From: Acinetobacter gerneri DSM 14967 = CIP 107464 = MTCC 9824
GTDB lineage: Bacteria; Pseudomonadota; Gammaproteobacteria; Pseudomonadales; Moraxellaceae
Direction of reading: 5' to 3'
NCBI RefSeq assembly: GCF_000368565.1
Contig: NZ_KB849543.1
Location: forward strand, 314,055-378,054
Length of the DNA: 64,000 nucleotides
In this document: one piece after another, positions 18,725 to 27,757 of the stretch
Position numbering within the stretch: the first letter of the stretch is position 1
Layout: each line of letters starts with the position of its first letter
Position numbers and translations under genes: made by a program
The notes under the pieces: generated by a model
Databases searched by the model: none
What the model was told of the DNA's origin: nothing
What the model saw: the letters and a program-made list of their open reading frames with translations, nothing else

Positions 18725-20353
18725 ATGAAGAATCAAATGATCAAATATACGCATTGGCCAGAGGATTTGGCGCAAAAATACAGGGCAAAAGGATATTGGA
18801 TCGATCAACCTCTGACGAGGATTTTAGCTGAAGCTAATGACAAATCACCGCATTCCACCGCGATTATTTGTGGTGAAAGGCAATTCAGTTATGCTGATCT
18901 CAATCAATTTTCAGATCATCTAGCGACACATTTAGCTGCAAGAGGGTATGGCATCGGTGATACTGCACTGGTGCAATTGCCTAATATCGCTGAGTTTTAT
19001 ATTGTATTTTTTGCTTTGTTGAAAGTGGGTGTTGTCCCTTTAAATGCTTTGTATAGTCATCGACAGCTTGAGTTAAAGGCGTTTATTCAGCAAATCCGTC
19101 CTAAACTTGTGATTGCCTCTCGTGCGCATGAAGTTTTTGCTACTGATCTTTTTGAAAATGATCTAAAAGCATCAGGTTTAAGCCCTGAATTATTTGTCAT
19201 GTTGGGTGCAAATGAGCATGATTTGGATTTGGTTGCTGCTTATCAAAAAGCGAGTGCAGAACAAGTCGAATACCAATCTACTCCAGCAGATGAAGTTGCA
19301 TTTTTTCAACTCTCAGGCGGTAGTACAGGTACACCCAAGCTGATTCCTCGAACGCACAATGACTATGATTATAGTGTACGAGCCAGCGCTGAAATTTGTC
19401 AGTTAAACTCAGATACGCGGTTACTTTGTGGCATACCTGTAGCGCACAATTTCATGCTCAGTTCTCCGGGAGCATTGGGTGTATTTCATGCGGGTGGCTC
19501 CGTTGTTATGGCAGCCACACCAGAACCTCTGCAATGTTTTGCATTGATCGAACGGCATCAAGTCAATATGGCTTCATTGGTTCCGAGTGCAGTCATTATG
19601 TGGTTGCAGCAAGCACCGCAACATTTAGCACAAATTCAATCTTTACAGTTACTTCAAGTAGGTGGTGCAAGCTTTCCTGAGTCTTTGGCAAGACAAGTTT
19701 CGACTGGTTTGGGCTGTCAGTTACAACAAGTCTTTGGAATGGCTGAAGGTTTGGTGAATTACACTCGTTTAGATGATCCAGAAGAACAAATTGTCAGTAC
19801 TCAAGGTCGTCCGATCAGTGCGGATGACGAAGTTTTTATCGTAGATGAACAGGGCAATGTACTCGCCGATGGTCAAGTTGGCATGTTGAAAGTACGCGGA
19901 CCATATACATTTTGTGGTTATTACCAAAGCCCTGAACATAATGCTCAAGTTTTTGATCCTGAAGGATTTTACTACTCAGGTGATTTGGTGGTACGCAACT
20001 CAGCCGGCAACTTGAAAGTGGTGGGTCGTATCAAAGATCAAATCAATCGTGGTGGTGAAAAAATCGCATCTGAAGAAATAGAGAAATTGTTGATTTTGCA
20101 TGTCGATGTGGTCAATGCAGGATTGGTGGCGATTTTTGATGCGCATTTCGGTGAGAAAAGCTGTGCTTTTATCGTGTCAAATAATCCTCAATTAAAAGCA
20201 ATACATTTGAAGCGCCATCTCCTAGATTTGGGTATTGCTCAATATAAATTGCCTGATCAAATACGATTTATCGATGCTTTACCACTCACTGCTGTCGGTA
20301 AAGTAGATAAAAAACAATTACGTGAACATTTAAATCATCTCCAAATCGCTTAA
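18725..20353 (+). CDS. basE: 2,3-dihydroxybenzoate-AMP ligase
   Basis: A stand-alone aryl-acid adenylating enzyme, 542 residues from this start, of the EntE/DhbE family. Motifs: THWPEDLAQKYRAKGYW at the N terminus as in EntE, ATP loop LSGGSTGTPKLIPRTHNDY, AHNFMLSSPG with the Asn expected for aryl acids, and the hinge/A10-like stretches GRIKDQINRGGEKIASEEIE and PLTAVGKVDKKQL. It loads dihydroxybenzoate onto the aryl-carrier domain of BasF. The start is uncertain: GTG 18686, ATG 18725 and ATG 18737 are all in frame and none has a clear, well-spaced ribosome site; family length favours 18725 or 18737. basF follows 28 bases later. Confidence 0.93.
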   Translation: MKNQMIKYTHWPEDLAQKYRAKGYWIDQPLTRILAEANDKSPHSTAIICGERQFSYADLNQFSDHLATHLAARGYGIGDTALVQLPNIAEFYIVFFALLKVGVVPLNALYSHRQLELKAFIQQIRPKLVIASRAHEVFATDLFENDLKASGLSPELFVMLGANEHDLDLVAAYQKASAEQVEYQSTPADEVAFFQLSGGSTGTPKLIPRTHNDYDYSVRASAEICQLNSDTRLLCGIPVAHNFMLSSPGALGVFHAGGSVVMAATPEPLQCFALIERHQVNMASLVPSAVIMWLQQAPQHLAQIQSLQLLQVGGASFPESLARQVSTGLGCQLQQVFGMAEGLVNYTRLDDPEEQIVSTQGRPISADDEVFIVDEQGNVLADGQVGMLKVRGPYTFCGYYQSPEHNAQVFDPEGFYYSGDLVVRNSAGNLKVVGRIKDQINRGGEKIASEEIEKLLILHVDVVNAGLVAIFDAHFGEKSCAFIVSNNPQLKAIHLKRHLLDLGIAQYKLPDQIRFIDALPLTAVGKVDKKQLREHLNHLQIA

Positions 20354-20381
20354 GCGACTCAGTAAAAATATCGAGAAGAAT

Positions 20382-21254
20382 ATGACCATTGCAAAGATTT
20401 CTGATTATCCAATGCCAGACCAAAGCCGTCTTCCCCAAAATAAAACCAACTGGCAACTTGATCCTGATCGCGCAGTATTACTGATACATGATATGCAGCG
20501 TTATTTTCTCAATTTCTATGATGCTGACAGTCGTTTAATTGCGACGATGACTCAAAATTTAGAACAGCTACGGCAATGGGCAGATCAACATGGTGTACCT
20601 ATGGTGTATACCGCACAGCCCTATGAACAACCTGCTGAGGATCGTGCTTTGCTGAATGCCATGTGGGGTGCGGGTTTACCTGCTTCAACACCTGATCAGC
20701 AAGCCATTATTTCACCCTTAACACCGAAAGACGGTGATGTGGTGCTGACCAAATGGCGTTATAGCGCATTTCAACGATCTGATTTACAAAAACGTATGCA
20801 AAATTGGCAACGTGATCAGCTGATTATCGGTGGTGTATATGCACATATCGGCTGTATGGTGACTGCAATTGATGCCTTTATGAATGATATTCAAGCATTT
20901 TTTGTTGCAGATGCACTGGCAGATTTTTCAGAGCAAGAACATTTAGAGGCACTAAAATATGTCTCTTCGCGCTGTGGTCAAGTGACCCATACTCAAGCCA
21001 TTGTGGCATCGACGATGCTTGAGTTAACCGAGCAATGGTTATATGAAAAAGTACAGAAATTGGTTGAGGAAGAGGAACTTGATCCTGCCGAAAACCTGAT
21101 TTTGTATGGTCTAGATTCGTTACGCATCATGCAGTTTTCCGCAGAACTCAAACAATATGGTTTGGATATTTATTTTGAAGAATTGGGACAAGAGCCATCG
21201 ATAGAGCATTGGTGGAATTTAATCCAGTCTAAGCAAGCTGCAAAAGTCGCTTAG
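20382..21254 (+). CDS. basF: Isochorismatase / aryl carrier protein
   Basis: A 290-residue bifunctional EntB-type protein. Residues 1-~210 are isochorismatase, with LLIHDMQRYF (catalytic Asp), LTKWRYSAF (catalytic Lys) and GGVYAHIGCMVTAIDAF, and make 2,3-dihydro-2,3-dihydroxybenzoate from isochorismate. Residues ~215-290 are the aryl carrier domain with YGLDSLRIM, whose Ser246 takes the phosphopantetheine arm that holds dihydroxybenzoate. A GAGAAGA ribosome site precedes the ATG. It lies between basE, which loads it, and basG. Confidence 0.94.
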   Translation: MTIAKISDYPMPDQSRLPQNKTNWQLDPDRAVLLIHDMQRYFLNFYDADSRLIATMTQNLEQLRQWADQHGVPMVYTAQPYEQPAEDRALLNAMWGAGLPASTPDQQAIISPLTPKDGDVVLTKWRYSAFQRSDLQKRMQNWQRDQLIIGGVYAHIGCMVTAIDAFMNDIQAFFVADALADFSEQEHLEALKYVSSRCGQVTHTQAIVASTMLELTEQWLYEKVQKLVEEEELDPAENLILYGLDSLRIMQFSAELKQYGLDIYFEELGQEPSIEHWWNLIQSKQAAKVA

Positions 21255-21303
21255 ATTGAAATGTGTGCTGGCATTCAATCATTAGAATAAAACGGAGAAA
21301 AAC

Positions 21304-22449
21304 ATGATTTTATCAGCGTCAGATTGCGAACGAATTGAAAAGTTTTGGGCTTATTGTCAAAAGCATCAATATTTTAATATCGGTTATCCCGAATCCGCAG
21401 ATTTTGATTATTCCGCCTTGTATCGATTCTTTAATTTTTCGATTAACAATTGTGGTGATTGGCAAGAACCGAGTAACTATGCGCTGAACTCTTTTGACTT
21501 TGAAAAAGATGTGATGCGTTACTTTGCAGAATATTTTCGGATTGCATTCGATGACAGTTGGGGCTATGTGACCAATGGCGGAACTGAAGGCAATATGTTT
21601 GCTTGCTATTTAGCCCGAGAATTATTTGCACAAGGCACTTTGTATTATTCAAAAGCAACACATTATTCAGTTATTAAAATAGCCAAACTTCTACAGATGA
21701 AATCGTGTGTGGTGGATTGCTTGGAAAATGGTGAAATAGATGTTGCGGATTTGCTTCGAAAAATACAAAACAATCACGAGAAAAATCCGATTATTTTTGC
21801 CAATATCGGGACCACGATGTCAGGTGCAATTGACAATATAACGCAGATTCAAACGGGTATAGCACAGCTTGGCATCACACGAGATCAATACTATATACAT
21901 GCAGATGCAGCGCTTAGCGGCATGATTTTACCTTTCGTCGATCAGCCTCAAGCATTTTCATTTGCTGATGGTATTGATTCGATTTGTGTGTCAGGGCACA
22001 AGATGATTGGTTCACCGATTCCATGCGGTATCGTGTTGGCAAAACGTGAAAATGTCGAAAGAATTTCAGTCAATGTTGATTATATTTCTGCGCGAGATCA
22101 AACCATTAGTGGTTCGAGAAATGGGCATACCGTACTTTTGATGTGGGCAGCAATACGCAGTCAAACTTTTTTGCAAAAGAAACAACGTGTACAGCATTGC
22201 CTGAAAATGGCGCAATATGCTGTAGAGCGTTTCCAAGCAAATGGCATCAATGCATGGCGCAATCCAAACTCGATCACAGTCGTTTTTCCTTGTCCTTCTG
22301 AAGCGGTCTGGAAAAAACATTATCTGGCAACGTCAGAAAATATGGCGCATCTGATCACCACAGCACATCACAAAGATACCCAGAAAATTGATCTGTTGAT
22401 TGATGATGTGATCGAAGATTTACGTGGAAAAACTCAGCGTACAGCATGA
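21304..22449 (+). CDS. basG: Pyridoxal-phosphate histidine decarboxylase
   Basis: A 381-residue group II PLP-dependent decarboxylase. The Schiff-base lysine lies in [15 protein letters not shown]; upstream are [30 protein letters not shown] (stacking His) and [13 protein letters not shown] (Asp contacting the PLP ring). It matches bacterial histidine decarboxylases in size and motif order. It makes histamine, which BasC then hydroxylates. A strong CGGAGA ribosome site precedes the ATG. No strong terminator follows, and a 165-base AT-rich gap separates it from barA. Confidence 0.93.
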   Translation: MILSASDCERIEKFWAYCQKHQYFNIGYPESADFDYSALYRFFNFSINNCGDWQEPSNYALNSFDFEKDVMRYFAEYFRIAFDDSWGYVTNGGTEGNMFACYLARELFAQGTLYYSKATHYSVIKIAKLLQMKSCVVDCLENGEIDVADLLRKIQNNHEKNPIIFANIGTTMSGAIDNITQIQTGIAQLGITRDQYYIHADAALSGMILPFVDQPQAFSFADGIDSICVSGHKMIGSPIPCGIVLAKRENVERISVNVDYISARDQTISGSRNGHTVLLMWAAIRSQTFLQKKQRVQHCLKMAQYAVERFQANGINAWRNPNSITVVFPCPSEAVWKKHYLATSENMAHLITTAHHKDTQKIDLLIDDVIEDLRGKTQRTA

Positions 22450-22614
22450 CTTTTTTATACTGATTCTATTAAGAATTATGTTGCTTAAACTTATTTTAAA
22501 AAATTGATTTTAATAAACTAATTTTAAATATCTTTTTAAAGATAAGTTTTATTTACAGTCTTATTTTCCATGCACCCTTATAAATATTCAAAACTTTTGT
22601 TCAGGAAATGAAAC

Positions 22615-24216
22615 ATGAGTGATCCAAATTTACGCACTTTGTTTACAGGTTCGGTGTTAAGCCCTGTACTTCGTGTAGCGTTTCCAAAATTATTTGCAGG
22701 GACTTTTGCCGCAGTCATATCGAGCGTAGCCATGCTGGCAGCACTTTGGTTTTTGGTGCGATTCATCGGGGATTTTTCTGCACAATGGTTGTTATTTTCA
22801 GTTTTGCTTTGGGTGGGTGCTGCACTATTCGCAGCATGTTCATCATGGTGGGTTCATGATGCTGAAGCACGCTTTTCTGGAAAGTTACGTCGAAAAATCG
22901 CTCAGCATTTGGTTCGGTTGCCGACCAATGTGCGTCATAAACAAGATGATCATGCACTGAAGCGCTTGGTTTCGGATGATATTGCAACATTGCATCACAT
23001 GGTGGCGCATTTACCGAGTGAAATTGCAATCTTTACAGTGATTCCCTTGCTTTCGATCGGGATACTGATCGCTACGGTTGGTGTATCTGCACTTTGGATC
23101 TTACTGCCGGGATGTATTGCTGCGCTTTATTATCTGATCGTCGTGCCTTATATCAGTAAGCGTGATGGTGCAGCACGTATGCAAGTCATGTTCGATATTA
23201 TCGCTAAAGCGGACGATTATGTGCGAGGGATTAGGATCAATCGTATCTATGGTCAGCAATCTGGGGCATTGGCTGCATATAACAAAGCAACTGAATATTT
23301 TACTAAAACTATGGTGATGTGGGTCGCTAAAGTGGCAACACTCGCTGCAATTGCTGTGGCGCTGTTACAGGCAGTTGCGACTTTTGCGATTGCTTATTGG
23401 CTGGCTTATCAATATGACACCATGACTTTGGCGACGACATTATTGTTTAGTTTAGCGATTGTCACGCCTGCCTTACGTTTGGGGCATGGTTTGGATTATG
23501 TGGCAGCAGGACGAGCTGCAGCAGGTCGTTTAGCAGTATTTTTACAACAACCTATTTTAACTTCAGGGCAGATGCAAGATTTACTAGATCATCAAGCTGT
23601 ACTGAGCTTAGCTGATGTGACTTATGCAGCTGAAGATCGTGATATTTTTCAAAATTTAAATTTTGTATTTCCCAAAAATAGCATCACCATGATTTCTGGA
23701 ACAAGTGGTGTGGGTAAAAGTACTTTATTAAGACTGATCGCAGGTTTAGAGCCTTTGAAATCAGGCAAGATTAAAGTCGGTGAGACTGATTTAGCTGATT
23801 TAACTTCGCATGCGCGGCATCAACATATTTTATTGATTCCTCAGGGAATGGATGTTTTGGCGAGTTCTGTGCGTACCAATCTTGTACTCTCCGCTCCTGA
23901 TGCGACAGATCAACAGCTGATCCAAGCCCTAACCAAAGCTCAGCTAAATGTAATGCTCGATACAGATGCTGTTTTACTCTCTGGAGGTGAAAAACAGCGT
24001 TTGAATATCGCTCGGGCATTTTTAACGCAAGCCAATATTATTTTATTGGATGAGCCGACCAGTGCTTTGGACCAAATGCATGCTGAAAAACTAATGCAAG
24101 CTTTGCAAGAACTCGCAGAAAAAGAACATAAAACCTTGTTAATTGTGTCGCATGACCAGTCACTTTTGGCAAATACTCAGTCAACTTTAGTTTTGCAAGG
24201 GGCAGGGAATCCATGA
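22615..24216 (+). CDS. barA: Siderophore-export ABC transporter, fused membrane/ATPase subunit A
   Basis: A 533-residue half-transporter with an N-terminal six-helix exporter domain (residues ~20-310) and a C-terminal ATPase. Walker A is SGTSGVGKSTLLR, the signature is LLSGGEKQRLNIARAF and Walker B is IILLDEPTSALD. With BarB it would form a heterodimeric exporter for the finished siderophore or a precursor. AGGAAATG precedes the ATG. Its stop overlaps the barB start by four bases (ATGA), a sign of balanced expression. Confidence 0.9.
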   Translation: MSDPNLRTLFTGSVLSPVLRVAFPKLFAGTFAAVISSVAMLAALWFLVRFIGDFSAQWLLFSVLLWVGAALFAACSSWWVHDAEARFSGKLRRKIAQHLVRLPTNVRHKQDDHALKRLVSDDIATLHHMVAHLPSEIAIFTVIPLLSIGILIATVGVSALWILLPGCIAALYYLIVVPYISKRDGAARMQVMFDIIAKADDYVRGIRINRIYGQQSGALAAYNKATEYFTKTMVMWVAKVATLAAIAVALLQAVATFAIAYWLAYQYDTMTLATTLLFSLAIVTPALRLGHGLDYVAAGRAAAGRLAVFLQQPILTSGQMQDLLDHQAVLSLADVTYAAEDRDIFQNLNFVFPKNSITMISGTSGVGKSTLLRLIAGLEPLKSGKIKVGETDLADLTSHARHQHILLIPQGMDVLASSVRTNLVLSAPDATDQQLIQALTKAQLNVMLDTDAVLLSGGEKQRLNIARAFLTQANIILLDEPTSALDQMHAEKLMQALQELAEKEHKTLLIVSHDQSLLANTQSTLVLQGAGNP

Positions 24217-25799
24217 TGAATAACAGCATTTCTAAAAATAATTTTATTACTTCAATGTTGCCTCAAGCTGCAAAACAAAGGCTTTTTGGGGTGGCATTGG
24301 GTTGGATTGGTGTCGCACTGTTTGAAGCCGTTGCATATATCATTTTAGCATTTTCGATTGTGGGGCATTGGCAAGCGCAATGGGTGTTACTCAGTGCATT
24401 GGTGGCAATTTTGATGACCATCATCGTTACACGTGCGGGCTATTTGACAGGTGTACGTTTAGCGGGTGATTTATTTGCAGATTTGGGTAAATCACTGACT
24501 GGCGCAAAGTTGTCTTGGTTTAGTCAGGAACAACGTGCTCAGATCGGAAAGATGGCAGGTCAGGCGGTTCCTGGTTTTATGAGTATTCCTGCACATCAAT
24601 TTCAAACATTTTTACATGCACCGTGTTTACCTATTTTTATATTAATCGGGATGGCATTTTTAGCTGGATGGCAGGTCATGTTGGTGGCACTGCTGCTGAT
24701 GTTGATTGCCTTTTTTGCACAAGTATTGGCACAGCTTAGCCTGATGAAGGCTGATAAAAATAGACATCAAACAGAATTGGAGACAGCGGCAGCAACGATC
24801 GAATTGGTTGATCATCTTGAACTTTTGCAAAGTGCTGCAGGACCTGAAAAAACCTTAGAGCGAATCGAACAGCGTTGGTTATCCCAAGAAAATGTTTTTA
24901 AAAAGATCAATCTCAGTGCGGCATGGGCAACTGCGATAGCAACATGTGCGGGCGTATTTCCAATCGCTGGGCTTGCGATTTATTGGCTTTACTTTGGACA
25001 GGATAATGCAGCACTTTTATTGGCGCTGATCGTGCTCATCAGTCGCGCTGCAGCACCTTTGGCTGAGTTGGCTACAGCAGGTTTGGGAATCAATGATGTC
25101 ATCCATTCACTACGTGGTTTTTATCAAGTCACCCATGCACCAGTGTTGAGTGAAGCTGAGGTATCAGAACTGCCACACCAATATGATTTCGCACTTGATC
25201 AGGTCAGTTATGCACCTGCACTGAAAAAACTCAATGTCGAAATTCCATTTGGAGCACGTGTCAATGTTCGAGGCAAAAGTGGCAGTGGCAAGAGTACTTT
25301 ACTTGAGTTGTTAATGCGTTTTGATGATCCAGATCAGGGGCAAATCAAGCTTGGTGGTATTCCACTGACTCATATTCAATATCAAGATTTAATTCAACAT
25401 ATTGCTTATGTATCCCAAGAGGCGATTATTTTTACAGGCACTTTGGCTGACAATATCCGTTTAGGAAAATCAGATGCAAGTGATGCAGAAATTGAAGAAA
25501 TCGCTAGACGGTGTGAGCTAGGAAATGTCATCGAACGTAAGCCCGAGGGGATTCATCAAAGCGTCGGACAACAGGGTGCAACGTTGTCAGGAGGAGAACG
25601 TCAACGTCTAGCGATTGCGCGCGCTTTGATCAAAAATTCACCCATACTAATCATGGATGAAGCAACCTCTGCTTTAGATGAAAAGACCGAACAAGCTGTC
25701 ATACACAGTATTTTAGCGATGAGCCAAACGCTTATTTTTGTGAGTCATCGCGATACCGCGCTTTGGCAGGCAACACAGAATATAGACTTGGGCGACTAA
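24213..25799 (+). CDS. barB: Siderophore-export ABC transporter, fused membrane/ATPase subunit B
   Basis: A 528-residue partner of BarA with the same layout: about six membrane helices, then an ATPase with Walker A RGKSGSGKSTLLE, Q-loop VSQEAIIFTGTLADNIR, signature TLSGGERQRLAIARAL, Walker B ILIMDEATSALDEKTE and switch His in VSHRDTAL. The two half-transporters differ enough that a heterodimer is likelier than two homodimers. It is followed by a perfect 15-bp hairpin that runs up to the basH ribosome site. Confidence 0.9.
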   Translation: MMNNSISKNNFITSMLPQAAKQRLFGVALGWIGVALFEAVAYIILAFSIVGHWQAQWVLLSALVAILMTIIVTRAGYLTGVRLAGDLFADLGKSLTGAKLSWFSQEQRAQIGKMAGQAVPGFMSIPAHQFQTFLHAPCLPIFILIGMAFLAGWQVMLVALLLMLIAFFAQVLAQLSLMKADKNRHQTELETAAATIELVDHLELLQSAAGPEKTLERIEQRWLSQENVFKKINLSAAWATAIATCAGVFPIAGLAIYWLYFGQDNAALLLALIVLISRAAAPLAELATAGLGINDVIHSLRGFYQVTHAPVLSEAEVSELPHQYDFALDQVSYAPALKKLNVEIPFGARVNVRGKSGSGKSTLLELLMRFDDPDQGQIKLGGIPLTHIQYQDLIQHIAYVSQEAIIFTGTLADNIRLGKSDASDAEIEEIARRCELGNVIERKPEGIHQSVGQQGATLSGGERQRLAIARALIKNSPILIMDEATSALDEKTEQAVIHSILAMSQTLIFVSHRDTALWQATQNIDLGD

Positions 25800-25816
25800 G
25801 TCGATCATAAAGTTGC

Positions 25817-25855
25817 AAATTCACGTATTTTTTTAAATGGAAAATACGTGAATTT
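25817..25855 (+). promoter_or_regulatory. 15-bp perfect inverted repeat touching the basH ribosome site
   Basis: AAATTCACGTATTTT (25817-25831) and AAAATACGTGAATTT (25841-25855) are perfect reverse complements with a 9-base loop. The right arm ends one base before GGAGGG of basH. No T run follows, so it does not look like an ordinary terminator; a translational or RNA-processing role, or a protein-binding palindrome, would fit. Confidence 0.6.
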
Positions 25856-25865
25856 GGAGGGAAAT

Positions 25866-26627
25866 ATGCAACAACATTCGTATCATATGTTTTGTTTACC
25901 ACCAGCAGGCAGTAGTGCCAGTATTTATTATCCGTGGAAAAAAATAACCAGCCAATATCTCGATATTATTCCGATTGAATATGCTGGACATGGTATGAAA
26001 ATGCAGCAAGCATTGATTAATCATTCAGATCTTTTGGCAAAAAATATTGTTGATGAAATATTAACTTATCCAGAAAAGCCTTTTATATTATTTGGACATA
26101 GTGTGGGTGGTGGATTAGTTTGGAAAGTTAAAGATCAACTTGAAAATATAAATAAACTAGATTTACTTAAAATGATGGTGATTAGTAGTCGCCCAGAACA
26201 TCAATATATTCAACATATCAAAGATAAAAGGCAACTTTCTGATCTAGAGATAATCGCTAAATTAAAACGATATAATCATTTTCCTGAAGAAATACTCAAT
26301 CATGCAGATGCTTTGGCATTTTTTCTACGGATTATCCGCAATGACTTTTTGCTGAGTGATCAATTGCTCAGTGAAAATATAATAAAAACATCGATTCCAG
26401 TTCTAACATTTCACGGCAAAGATGATCCTGATATACCAGATCCAAAAGCCATGCAAGCTTGGCAGCAACATACTGAAAAATGGCTAGGAAGTGTAGAGTT
26501 AGAAGGGGATCATTTTTATTTCTTAAACAAAGGTGTGTTAGGTCAAATGATTGAACATATTGAAAATAGAATAGATTTCTTTCATAAATCAAATGAATAC
26601 AATAATTCATCATTTTGTATTTTATAA
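25866..26627 (+). CDS. basH: Type II thioesterase of the siderophore pathway
   Basis: A 253-residue alpha/beta-hydrolase thioesterase. The nucleophile elbow is LFGHSVGGG (Ser79), with later acid and base segments TFHGKDDPDIP and LEGDHFYF. The N terminus (MFCLPPAGSSASIYYPW) is typical of external editing thioesterases (RifR/GrsT class), which clear misloaded carrier proteins. A GTG at 25848 is in frame, but GGAGGG lies four bases before the ATG at 25866, which I use. The proteins beside it are exporters and the carrier-priming enzyme BasI. Confidence 0.88.
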   Translation: MQQHSYHMFCLPPAGSSASIYYPWKKITSQYLDIIPIEYAGHGMKMQQALINHSDLLAKNIVDEILTYPEKPFILFGHSVGGGLVWKVKDQLENINKLDLLKMMVISSRPEHQYIQHIKDKRQLSDLEIIAKLKRYNHFPEEILNHADALAFFLRIIRNDFLLSDQLLSENIIKTSIPVLTFHGKDDPDIPDPKAMQAWQQHTEKWLGSVELEGDHFYFLNKGVLGQMIEHIENRIDFFHKSNEYNNSSFCIL

Positions 26628-26639
26628 AATGAGTATCGA

Positions 26640-26845
26640 AAGTCCCTTTTCCTTTGGGAGGAGGTCTAGATGAAGGGAACCCTCTCGCAGAACATATTCC
26701 TTCTTCTTTGGAAGAAGGTCAGGATGAAGGACACCCGCTTCCAGAACATATTCCTTCTTCTTTGGAAGAAGGTCAGGATGAGGGATATCCTCTAGCAGAA
26801 CTTATTCCTTCTCCTTGGGGAGAAGGTTAGGATGAGGGGCATTCT
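26640..26845. repeat. 54-bp tandem repeat array between basH and basI
   Basis: About 3.6 units of 54 bp (aacata at 26691 and 26745, aactta at 26799). Each unit contains a palindrome of the type CCTTCTTC-TTTG-GAAGAAGG and a GATGAGGG-like tail. One frame is open through the array (18-residue repeats) but has no start codon or ribosome site, so I read it as noncoding. It falls inside a presumed basH-basI transcript. Confidence 0.8.
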
Positions 26846-26864
26846 ATTATGAGCATGACAATAA

Positions 26865-27641
26865 ATGTTGTTTGAAAACACCCAATCGACAAGGCTTCAA
26901 CAAAGCGATGACGCAGCTGTGTGCTTAGCTTCTATGGACATTGAGCATACAGTGATGAGGTTGAGTAATGTTGAAATACATCAGGTACATCTCTCTAATT
27001 TGATAGAAAAAAGCGAGTTTGATGATTTATATCAAGCATTTGGTATCGTACAAGCAGATGATGTTCGGCAAAGTCATTTTTCGCGGAAATTGGATTATTT
27101 TATGGGAAGATTGGCAGCTCGATATGCATTAAAAAAATATAATCATGCTGGTTTTAATGTGCTGAAAGGGGCATATGGAGAGCCGATTTTCCCTGAGCAT
27201 ATTCAAGGTAGTATTAGCCATGTAAATGATCGACAAGATTATATTGCCATTTGTGCAGTACAAAATATTTTGGAAAATCAGCTTTATATGGGGATAGATA
27301 TAGAGCTTTATAAACATCAAGAATTATTAATTCATCAAGCAGAAAATATTGATGTATTTTTAGATCAAGAAGAACAATTAAAAATAGCAATATTAAAATT
27401 ACGGCATCAAGATAATATAGCGATAGAGCTTGTGATATTTTCTGCCAAAGAAAGTATTATCAAGGCCGTTTTTAATAAATATAAAATAATAACCGACTTT
27501 AAATCTATTCACTTTCAGCAATTTTCAGTACATGAGCTGTATTTTAAAGTCAAAAAAACACCAGGCGATTTACACTTTTTTACTGTAAAAGTAACGTATT
27601 TTCAAAAACATCAACAAATCATCACAATTGCTTGCATTTAA
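26865..27641 (+). CDS. basI: 4'-phosphopantetheinyl transferase (EntD/Sfp type)
   Basis: A 258-residue phosphopantetheinyl transferase that would prime the carrier domains of BasF (Ser246) and BasB (Ser232). It shows the metal- and CoA-binding motif MGIDIE (D145, E147) and the FSAKES motif (192-197), plus GAYGEPIFPEHIQGSISHVND, which fits the PPTase P1b/P2 regions. The start is not certain: the ATG at 26865 has no clear ribosome site, and a later ATG at 26935 is not in this frame. It lies just after the 54-bp repeat array, and basJ has its own Fur-box-like promoter downstream. Confidence 0.88.
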   Translation: MLFENTQSTRLQQSDDAAVCLASMDIEHTVMRLSNVEIHQVHLSNLIEKSEFDDLYQAFGIVQADDVRQSHFSRKLDYFMGRLAARYALKKYNHAGFNVLKGAYGEPIFPEHIQGSISHVNDRQDYIAICAVQNILENQLYMGIDIELYKHQELLIHQAENIDVFLDQEEQLKIAILKLRHQDNIAIELVIFSAKESIIKAVFNKYKIITDFKSIHFQQFSVHELYFKVKKTPGDLHFFTVKVTYFQKHQQIITIACI

Positions 27642-27656
27642 ACTTAAAATATCAAT

Positions 27657-27671
27657 TGATAATAATAATCA
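27657..27671. promoter_or_regulatory. Fur box upstream of basJ
   Basis: TGATAATAATAATCA matches the 7-1-7 Fur core at 13 of 14 positions, about 90 bases before the basJ start. It suggests that basJ-entA forms its own iron-regulated unit. Confidence 0.65.
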
Positions 27672-27757
27672 TTTACATTAATATGCCTGCACTGCGTATT
27701 TAGAATAATCACATCATTCAATCCGCTTGAATTTATTCATGAATAGAGGTGAAAAAA

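Noticed and set aside
22520..22550. Terminator between basG and barA
   Set aside because: TATCTTTTTAAAGATA is a short, AT-only palindrome without a proper T tract, too weak to call.
26640..26845. Possible repeat-containing small protein
   Set aside because: The open frame across the array has no acceptable start codon or ribosome site, and palindromes explain the repeat better.
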